The translations under genes and the position numbers were made by a program. From assembly GCF_000497445.1 (NCBI RefSeq), contig NZ_CM002285.1, positions 358,077 to 406,120 of the forward strand: 48,044 nucleotides of DNA, read 5' to 3'. Each line of letters opens with the position of its first letter. Position 1 is the first letter of the stretch. The notes under the pieces are model-generated. The model saw only the letters and a program-made list of their open reading frames with translations, was not told the origin of the DNA and ran no database searches. The stretch comes from Streptomyces roseochromogenus subsp. oscitans DS 12.976 (lineage in GTDB: Bacteria > Actinomycetota > Actinomycetes > Streptomycetales > Streptomycetaceae). Below, piece by piece: positions 42,066-48,044 of the stretch.

Positions 42066-42401
42066 GTGACGGACACCTGGCAGACGATTACCCGCCTCGC
42101 CGATCGCCTGGAAGACCATTCCACGCTCCCGCGCGAACAGCGCGTCCTCCTTCAACTGCTCAAGATCCAGGAGGAGGCAGGCGAGGTCGCCGAGGCTGTG
42201 ATCGGAGCGATGGGGCAGAACCCCCGGAAGGGCTACTCCCACACCTGGGAGGATGTCGAGGCGGAGGTCTGCGACGTCATCGTCACCGGCATGGTCGCGT
42301 TGGTCCGCATGAATCCCGACGCCGCCGCCGTATTCGCCCGGCACGTGGAGCGCATCGCCGAGCGGGACCTCAGCGGGGTTACCGAAGGTACCCCTCAGTG
42401 A
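42066..42401 (+). CDS. MazG-like nucleotide pyrophosphohydrolase
   Basis: The 111-residue all-helical protein carries LKIQEEAGEVAEAVIGAMGQ, the EExxE metal-binding motif, and EDVEAEVCDVIVTGMVALVR, the matching ExxD, of the MazG/dUTPase-like superfamily. It would hydrolyse nucleoside triphosphates or related pyrophosphates. The GTG start has GAGG seven bases before it. In streptomycetes such proteins are often annotated 'MazG-like family protein'. It follows the ABC transporter and precedes an unknown gene in the same direction, possibly as one operon. Confidence 0.85.
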   Translation: MTDTWQTITRLADRLEDHSTLPREQRVLLQLLKIQEEAGEVAEAVIGAMGQNPRKGYSHTWEDVEAEVCDVIVTGMVALVRMNPDAAAVFARHVERIAERDLSGVTEGTPQ

Positions 42402-42444
42402 ACCGGCCCGCGCGATCGCCCAGGAATCACCTTGGAGGCTTCCG

Positions 42445-42858
42445 GTGACCACACACGGTCCAACCCGACCCCCATGGGTGAGGACGGATGGCGAAGAGCC
42501 CCGCACAAGATTCTTCACCGTCGACGATGAGTCCGGCCGGACCGAGGAACTTGCAAGCCTGCTGGAGACGTTCGCGAACGGCCTGGACATCGCACGCCGG
42601 GTGACAGCGCTCACCGACGCGATCAGCAGGGCAGGACTCACAGCAGTGCGCGCCGAATCGATCGGCGCGCATGTGTGGCCGGAGCGGGATCTGCGGCTCA
42701 GCCGATGGTGGGCACCAGGAACCTGGCCACGGAACTTCCTGCGAGCCTACGAGCGGCGCATCCTCGACTACTACGTCGTCACGGCCGAACGGCCGCGACA
42801 GCGGGACTCCCGTACCGCAAGGCAGCGCCCGACGGCTGGGCTTGGCCGCGTCGCATGA
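42445..42858 (+). CDS. Protein of unknown function in ABC/MazG-like cassette
   Basis: A 137-residue frame starts at GTG with GGAGG six bases before it, 43 bases after the MazG-like stop. The central part, SLLETFANGLDIARRVTALT then DAISRAGLTAVRAESIG, is helical, and WPERDLRLSRWWAPGTWPRN is Trp/Arg-rich. The tail is basic and disordered. There is no membrane segment and no family is recognised. Coding bias and position support it. Nothing is seen in the following 132 bases (42859-42990). Confidence 0.65.
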   Translation: MTTHGPTRPPWVRTDGEEPRTRFFTVDDESGRTEELASLLETFANGLDIARRVTALTDAISRAGLTAVRAESIGAHVWPERDLRLSRWWAPGTWPRNFLRAYERRILDYYVVTAERPRQRDSRTARQRPTAGLGRVA

Positions 42859-42990
42859 CCGCGGCTCGGTCCAGGCCGGCACTCCGGCGGGACGGTGGCC
42901 ACCACTGGGCCGCGTGGGCCCACGCCCCGGGCCGGGTCCCTTGGCCGGCCCGCGGTGCGCACGCCCGATGGCTCGTCGAGGCCGACCGCA

Positions 42991-43254
42991 CTAACTCTGG
43001 TCTTCGCCCTGCAGCCACGCCGGCCACCCCAGCAGCCGGCGCTGGGCCTGAGGGCTGTACGCAGGGGTCCCGCGGGTCTTGCACCCCTCCGGGGGCCGAG
43101 GACGTGACTCCAGGAGCTGAATGTCGCCGATGTAGATCGGCGTGGTGCACTGTTCAGGATCGGGCTTGTGAGCGGGAGTTGCCTGGGCGATGCCGGTGGT
43201 CAGCAGCAGGCCTCCCAGGACGGCGGTCATGATGGCTCTAGCGGTTCGCGGCAT
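42991..43254 (-). CDS. Small secreted protein of unknown function
   Basis: The 87-residue protein has a signal peptide (MPRTARAIMTAVLGGLLLTT, cleavage likely after GIAQA) and a mature part of about 60 residues with two cysteines in EQCTTPIYIGDIQLLESRP and PEGCKTRGTPAYSPQAQ. The ATG at 43254 fits the AAAGGA site better than the ATG two codons upstream. It is convergent with the gene at 42445-42858. No family is recognised. Confidence 0.7.
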   Translation of the reverse strand: MPRTARAIMTAVLGGLLLTTGIAQATPAHKPDPEQCTTPIYIGDIQLLESRPRPPEGCKTRGTPAYSPQAQRRLLGWPAWLQGEDQS

Positions 43255-43672
43255 GATCATCCTTTCGTGCGGGACCGGCTTCAGCCGCTCCCGCCAGGAG
43301 CATGACGGCCGGGCACGGCACCGTAGGTACCCTCACCGTGCCGACACCGAAGATCCACCCTGATGTCCTACCGGACGGCGGGACGAGGGCAAGAGCCGGC
43401 TGAAAGGCACCGGCTCATCGCCCTCAGCAACCGTCCCAGATGCTCCTGAGTGACGGTGACTTGCTACTCCTGGCCGCCTTCCCCGGCGGCGTCCGGTTGG
43501 TCGTTCGTCTCGTCGTCCCACGAGGCACCGGGAAGTGCGGTGTCCTGCGGGCCGGAAGGTCGGATCAGCGATGATCGGGTTCTGCACGGTGGGCGCGTCG
43601 CACCGCATCGGACATGTGTGCCTCCGACTCGCAGTTGCCGTGAAGTCGCCGGTCGACTCGAATCGGCTGCCG
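43255..43672. other. 418-base region without a supported gene
   Basis: It lies between the small secreted protein and the end of the Ser/Thr kinase gene, both leftward. Several frames are open but none has a ribosome site plus recognisable protein. No strong hairpin or repeat was seen. Confidence 0.5.
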
Positions 43673-45241
43673 TCAGGAGGTGTTTGCCGTGAAGCCTTGT
43701 GTGACCTGGTCGAAGACAGGACGGTAGGCGTCCCACTGCGCCTCGGGAGCCGACAGGTAGATGTCGTATTCGCGGCCGCCCTCGCGGCCGTAGCCGAGGT
43801 CGATCGCACGGAAGGAGCGCGCACGTCCCTTGAAGGTGAACTCCCATACGGCCGCGGGCTGCCCACGGAACGTCGTCTGTTGCATCCGCAGTCGGCGGTA
43901 AGTGGCGTAGTTGGCCTTGGTGTTGGACTCGATGTCGGCGAAGTGGGCGGAGGGGGTGTGCCCGGCCGGGGCAACGGTCCCGATCGTGACGCCGGCCAGG
44001 CCGGACGGGTCTGCGTAGATGACTTCGTCGGCTGCCTGCTTGCGGACCTTCCAGTCGTCCGGCACGGGGAAGGAGACGCCGAGCCGGGCGTCATGGACCA
44101 GACGGTAGCCCTTGGGCAGGGTGGAGGTCGCGGGGAACGGTGTTGCGGCCTGGTGGACCCGGTCGGGACCGGGTCTGCCCTGATCCTGCTGCCACACCGC
44201 GTAGAACGCCGCGCCCGCGGCTACCGCGAGGGCCGCCGTCACCGCGACGGCGCCTGTGCGCTTCCGCCGCCGCTTCCTGTGGTTACGGCTGGCGGACCGG
44301 GTGACCGTGGGAGGTTCCGGCTCCTGCGTGGGCGCGCCGTCGGCTTCGCGTCCGGACGCCGTTCCGCCTCCGCGCCCGTCGTAGCCTCCCGCCGGGTCCG
44401 CCGAGGGCGCCACCACTGTCGTCTCGGCAGCTCGTGCCGCCTCCAGTGCGCGTTGCGTCTGTTCCGAGGACGGCCGCTCGTCGGGGTTCTTGGACAGGAG
44501 TGCCTCGACGAGGGGCGCCAGCGGTCCGGCCTGTGTCGGGGGATCCAGCGGGTCCACGGCGATGGCGTACGCGGTCTCCATCGCCGTGTCCCGGCGGAAC
44601 GGTGGCCGGCCCTCCGTGGCCTGGTAGAGCGTCGCGCCCAGCGCCCACAGGTCGCACGCCGGTCCGGGCTGCTGCCCGCGAATCCGTTCCGGGGCCATGT
44701 AGTCGATGGAGCCGACCATCTCGCCGGTCTGGGTCAGCGTCGACGCCCCAGTCGTCATGGCGATGCCGAAGTCGGTGAGGACCACGCGGTCCTCGGCGCC
44801 GAGGAGCACGTTGCCGGGTTTGACGTCGCGGTGCAGCACACCGGCGGAGTGTGCGGCCCGCAGAGCGGCGATCATGCTGAGACCGATACGGGCGGCCTCC
44901 GCGGGCGGGACGGTTCCGCCGCCCTTCAGGAGGTCACCGAGCGTACTGCCGGGGACGTACTCCATGACGATGCAGGGCCGCCCGTCGTCGTCCACGACGT
45001 CGTGGACGACGATCACGTTGGGGTGGGTGATACGGGCGGCGCTGCGCGCCTCACGCCGGGTGCGTTCGTACAGCGTGGTGACCTCGTCGGCGGACAGGTG
45101 AGGCTGTACGTGCAGCCGCTTGAGCGCGACCTCGCGGCCGAGCATCTCGTCCATGGCCCGCCATACGGTGCCCATGCCGCCGCGGCCGATCTGCTCCATG
45201 AGCCGGTACCGACCGGCGATGAGCCGTGCCTCCACCGTCAC
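43673..45241 (-). CDS. Membrane Ser/Thr protein kinase (PknB-type catalytic domain)
   Basis: The 522-residue kinase has a Hanks-type domain (about 9-260): Gly-loop IGRGGMGTVWRA, Lys41 in EVALKRL, catalytic HRDVKPGN with Asp139, DFG Asp157, and GSIDYMAPERI in the activation segment. A disordered juxtamembrane part with a basic stop (RNHRKRRRKRTG) leads to one helix (about 330-350) and an extracellular domain of about 170 residues, beginning after Pro-rich sequence with LPKGYRLVHDARLGVSFPVP. There are no PASTA repeats. The GTG at 45241 (GGAGGG at six bases) is preferred over upstream TTG/ATG. The ligand and targets are unknown. Confidence 0.92.
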   Translation of the reverse strand: MTVEARLIAGRYRLMEQIGRGGMGTVWRAMDEMLGREVALKRLHVQPHLSADEVTTLYERTRREARSAARITHPNVIVVHDVVDDDGRPCIVMEYVPGSTLGDLLKGGGTVPPAEAARIGLSMIAALRAAHSAGVLHRDVKPGNVLLGAEDRVVLTDFGIAMTTGASTLTQTGEMVGSIDYMAPERIRGQQPGPACDLWALGATLYQATEGRPPFRRDTAMETAYAIAVDPLDPPTQAGPLAPLVEALLSKNPDERPSSEQTQRALEAARAAETTVVAPSADPAGGYDGRGGGTASGREADGAPTQEPEPPTVTRSASRNHRKRRRKRTGAVAVTAALAVAAGAAFYAVWQQDQGRPGPDRVHQAATPFPATSTLPKGYRLVHDARLGVSFPVPDDWKVRKQAADEVIYADPSGLAGVTIGTVAPAGHTPSAHFADIESNTKANYATYRRLRMQQTTFRGQPAAVWEFTFKGRARSFRAIDLGYGREGGREYDIYLSAPEAQWDAYRPVFDQVTQGFTANTS

Positions 45242-45529
45242 CTTGCGCCCTCCACCACCTCTGTCCATGTTCAAAGCGAATTGATCGCTTCGTCACCCTA
45301 ACCGCTGTCCTTCATTCGCTGGGCAGCGAGCCAGGGTGCGATGCCGTCGGATGCAGGTCCGTTTTCCCCTGCAGGACGGCGATTGCCGGACCGGGGGGAT
45401 TTTTTCGTGAGCAATGTCACCTTGCAGGCCGCCAGCCGGTACAGGATTCAAGGATTGCCCAGGTCGCAGCCGCCGCGCAGCCGTGCTCCAACTCGTGCCG
45501 CTTTCCTGCACGTCGGCCGGGACGCTGAT

Positions 45530-46917
45530 GAACCAGCGCACGCCCGACGAGGCCCGGTTCTGGCTCGCCGGCTGCTGGCGGGCCAGCTGCTCGACGCACT
45601 GTGGCCCGTGCTGCCGAGCCTCGCCGACACGCCCCGCGCCCACATCATCAACCAGCGCCCAATGGAGGTGCTGCGCGACCTCGGCGTCGAACAAGACGTC
45701 ATCGGCCGGGCCACCCCGCAGCACCTGACGGGCGGCACGGCCTTCTGCACCAGCCTGGCCGGCGAGGAAGTCGGCCGGGTCCGCTCCTGGGCAACGACCC
45801 GCTGGTACAGGCCGCACACGAGCTCGCGAGCCCGACCCGTATGTGCGACATGCCCCAGCACCTCATGGAGCCGGGCCTCTTCGACGCGGCCGTGGCCCGC
45901 GGCACCCGGCTCTGCCTCCAGACCGAGTACCTCCCCCGCGCCCAGGACGCCGACGGCGTCATGGTCACCGTCCGCGACCGGCTGCGCGGGGACACGTAGG
46001 GGATCCGCGCCGAGTACCTCATCGGCGCGGACGGCGGCCGCTCGAAGGCCGCCGAGGACACGGACCTGACCCGGTACACCCCGCATCGTCCGTCGACCCT
46101 CTAGTGGGTGCTCGCCCCGGGCGCGACGGTCGGCGGCACAGGCGCTGGGCTGGTGCGCTGCGTCCGTCCGTGGCACGAGTGGCTGATCGTGCGGGGGTAC
46201 GTACGGCGCCGCCGAGGGCGCCCCCGACCTCACCGTCGAGTCCGCCGAGTCCGTCGAGTCCGTCGAGTCCGTCGTCCGCAAACTCGTCGGCGACGACGAC
46301 ATCCCCGTGACCATCAAGTCGTCGTCCGCGTGGACGGTCAACGAGAAGTACACCGAGATGTATGCCAACAGCCGCCCGTCTTCTGCGCCGGTCGCCACCC
46401 ACCGCCATCCGCCGTCCAACGGCCTCGGCTGCGACACCTCGGTCCAGGACTCGGACAACCTGGCCTGAAAGCTGAAGAAGGTCCTCGACGGGACCGCCGC
46501 CCCCGGCTCCTCGGCACATACACCGCCGAGCGCGCCCCGCCCGTGACCCGGAGCTGTACCACCAGCCCCCTGCCGCGCGGGCGCCAAGCTGCCGCACGCC
46601 TGGATCACCTCCGGCACCCGCAGGCTCTCCACGCTCGACACGGTCGGCAAGGGCCGATCACCCTGCTGACCGGCATCGGCGGCGACGGCTGAGTGCACGC
46701 GGCACAGGCAGAGGAGATCGACATCGCCACCGTGGTCATCAGCCCGGGGCAGGAGTACGAGGATCCGTACGGCGACGGGGGGCTGAGCGAGGTGTCCGAC
46801 GCGGGTGCCCTGCTGGTGCGGCCCGGCGGCTTCGTCGCCTTCCGGTACGCGGCTGCGGCCCCGGACGTCGGGAAACTGCTGACCGGCGCGGTGCGGCAGA
46901 TCCTCGGACACGTTTGA
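45530..46917 (+). pseudogene. Decayed FAD-dependent aromatic monooxygenase (TfdB/phenol hydroxylase type)
   Basis: Homology runs through several frames: TPRAHIINQRPMEVLRDLGV, then LASPTRMCDMPQHLMEPGLF, EYLIGADGGRSKAAED, RPWHEWLIVRGY, HRHPPSNGLG and, near the end, VVISPGQEYEDPYGDGGLSE. These are ordered blocks of flavoprotein phenol/resorcinol hydroxylases. The N-terminal FAD-binding glycine motif is missing, stops occur at about 45999, 46104 and 46468, a block after KAAED is deleted, and several frameshifts are needed. The last part (46693-46917) is again clean. It lies just before the hydroxyquinol dioxygenase gene and would have supplied its substrate. The 289 bases before it (45242-45530) hold only an upstream region. 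Confidence 0.85.
46238..46273. repeat. Four copies of a 9-base repeat inside the monooxygenase pseudogene
   Basis: GAGTCCGYC occurs at 46238, 46247, 46256 and 46265, back to back, encoding repeated Glu-Ser-Val/Ala. Intact relatives have no such repeat here, so it is probably slippage expansion after loss of selection. Confidence 0.7.
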
Positions 46918-46990
46918 GCACGGGACCATGGAGGAAGCCGGTCGCTATGGGCAGCGGGACGCGGGACGGCGTAGACGACGAGGAGCGGGC

Positions 46991-47884
46991 ATGACCACCG
47001 GGACCACCGGGACTATTGGGACCACCGGGACGGGAGAGGCTGTCACCGAGGAGGCCGTCGCCAGTCTGCGCGGGGCAGCCGATCCCCGGCTGCGCAAGTT
47101 GCTCAGCGGACTGATCCGCCATCTGCATGACTTCGTGCGCGAGACCCGGCTCACCCAGGAAGAGTGGGAGAAGGCCATCGGCTTCCTGACAGCGACCGGG
47201 CAGACCTGCACCGACACCCGGCAGGAGTTCATCCTGCTGTCGGACGTCCTCGGTCTGTCCATGCTCGTCGAGACCATGAACGGTGACCGCGCCCCCGGCG
47301 CCACCGAGTCGACCGTCCTCGGCCCCTTCCACCTGACCGAGTCGCCCGTACGGCGGCTCGGCGACGACATCGACCTGGTGGGCGGCGGCGAGCCGTGCGT
47401 CGTCAGCGGCCAGGTACTGTCCCGGGACGGTACTGCGCTGCCGGGCGCGGTCCTGGACGTCTGGCAGGCGGACGCCGAGGGCTACTACGACGTACAGCAG
47501 CCGGACCTCCAGCCCGCGGGCAACGGCCGCGGACTGTTCACCGCCGACGCCGAAGGGCGCTTCTGGTTCCGCACCTGCGTACCGGCCCCGTACCCGATCC
47601 CCACCGACGGCCCGGTCGGCGCACTGCTGCGCGCCACCGGCCGGCACCCCTACCGCCCCGCGCACATCCACTTCATCGCCACGGCCGACGGACATACCCC
47701 CGTCACCACACACATCTTCGTGGCCGGCAGCGACTACCTGGACTCCGACGCCGTGTTCGCGGTGAAGCAGAGCCTGGTGCAGGAGTTCACGGAGACCGAC
47801 GATCCGGCGCTGGCCCGGGAGTTCGGCGTCTCGAACCCCTTCCGGCATGCGTGCTTCGACCTCGTCCTGGAGCGTGCGTCATGA
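46991..47884 (+). CDS. Hydroxyquinol 1,2-dioxygenase (intradiol)
   Basis: The 297-residue non-haem iron enzyme cleaves hydroxyquinol to maleylacetate between its hydroxyls. The N-terminal helical domain (about 20-110) includes LTQEEWEKAIGFLTATGQTC. The catalytic beta-sandwich holds the four Fe(III) ligands expected of the family: Tyr165 (GYYDVQ), Tyr201 (PAPYPIPTDGP), His225 and His227 (RPAHIHF). The ATG follows GAGGAGC. The first 15 residues are a Thr-Gly repeat (MTTGTTGTIGTTGTG) from a repeated ACCACCGGG. The stop overlaps the maleylacetate reductase ATG. Catechol or chlorocatechol 1,2-dioxygenase is the alternative, but the neighbours favour hydroxyquinol. Confidence 0.9.
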   Translation: MTTGTTGTIGTTGTGEAVTEEAVASLRGAADPRLRKLLSGLIRHLHDFVRETRLTQEEWEKAIGFLTATGQTCTDTRQEFILLSDVLGLSMLVETMNGDRAPGATESTVLGPFHLTESPVRRLGDDIDLVGGGEPCVVSGQVLSRDGTALPGAVLDVWQADAEGYYDVQQPDLQPAGNGRGLFTADAEGRFWFRTCVPAPYPIPTDGPVGALLRATGRHPYRPAHIHFIATADGHTPVTTHIFVAGSDYLDSDAVFAVKQSLVQEFTETDDPALAREFGVSNPFRHACFDLVLERAS

Positions 47885-48044
47885 CATTCTCCGCCGACTT
47901 CGTGTACGAGACCCGGCCCGTGCGGGTCGTCTTCCGGCCCGGCGCGTCCGTGAACGCGACCCCGGAGGAGGCCCAACGCCTCGGTCTGCGGCGCCTGTTG
48001 GTGGTCTGCGGCAGCCGGGGCGAGGCCACCGCCCGGTCGGTGGC
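47881..48044 (+). CDS. Maleylacetate reductase, N-terminal fragment (cut by window edge)
   Basis: Fifty-four codons read MTFSADFVYETRPVRVVFRP then GASVNATPEEAQRLGLRRLL, VVCGSRGEATARSV. This is the N-terminal Rossmann-like start of iron-containing alcohol dehydrogenases of the maleylacetate reductase group, which reduce maleylacetate to 3-oxoadipate using NAD(P)H. The ATG overlaps the dioxygenase stop (ATGA), so the two are coupled. The remainder lies beyond the window. Confidence 0.8.
   Translation, partial: MTFSADFVYETRPVRVVFRPGASVNATPEEAQRLGLRRLLVVCGSRGEATARSV

Noticed and set aside
43450..43692. Rightward 80-residue frame with several cysteines that might be a RiPP precursor
   Set aside because: No ribosome site, no modification enzyme nearby and no leader-core pattern; it partly overlaps the end of the kinase gene.

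Overview
The window is chromosomal DNA from a high-GC actinomycete, almost certainly a Streptomyces or close relative. Codons are very rich in G and C at the third position, GTG starts are common, and AGGAGG-type ribosome binding sites and ATGA/GTGA stop-start overlaps are frequent. Gene families match streptomycete ones throughout. No rRNA, tRNA, CRISPR array or intact insertion sequence was seen.

Bases 1-32316 form a coherent 'dormancy / low-oxygen / energy-stress' island. In order it holds the end of a V/A-type ATPase operon (subunits E-A-B-D); an Hsp20 divergent from nicotinate phosphoribosyltransferase; five universal stress proteins; an Acg-type nitroreductase with a CBS protein; remnants of a P-type ATPase and a TrkA protein; an Rv1733c-like membrane protein; a five-gene group 3b [NiFe]-hydrogenase operon with its maturation protease; and a degenerate metallo-beta-lactamase-fold protein. 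It continues with an acetyl-CoA-synthetase / pyruvate-dehydrogenase E1alpha-E1beta-E2 / acyl-carrier-protein operon, a UPF0104 membrane protein, a zinc alcohol dehydrogenase, a CBS-BON protein, a DUF1918-HTH-flavin-barrel fusion and a GH65 glycoside phosphorylase. Many of these families are members of the Mycobacterium tuberculosis DosR/DevR regulon (hspX, acg, hrp1, pncB2, ctpF, Rv1733c, USPs, the GH65 half of otsB1), and group 3b hydrogenase is DosR-controlled in M. smegmatis. No DosR-like regulator gene lies in the window.

The most striking unexplained signal is a regulatory DNA pattern. Near-palindromic 14-bp cores (5-4-5 layout, roughly nGnCC-N4-GGCCC, resembling a DosR box) recur upstream of these genes. 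At four promoters (nitroreductase, a USP, hydrogenase, acs-pdh) they sit in tandem at exactly 21-bp spacing, two helical turns; a weaker fifth case lies between hsp20 and pncB. I infer one regulator binding cooperatively along one DNA face.

Bases 32317-35304 are a junction zone of broken genes: a truncated family 2B encapsulin, two short-chain dehydrogenase fragments and a ricin-like fragment. A small secreted four-cysteine protein and a membrane protein there look intact. Bases 35549-39488 carry a DUF418 membrane protein with a coupled 46-residue membrane peptide, another membrane protein, and a NarL-type response regulator with its histidine kinase. Bases 40110-45241 carry an ABC exporter, a MazG-like protein, an unknown protein, a small secreted protein and a membrane Ser/Thr kinase. 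The right end is an aromatic-ring catabolic operon: a decayed FAD monooxygenase, an intact hydroxyquinol 1,2-dioxygenase and the start of a maleylacetate reductase.
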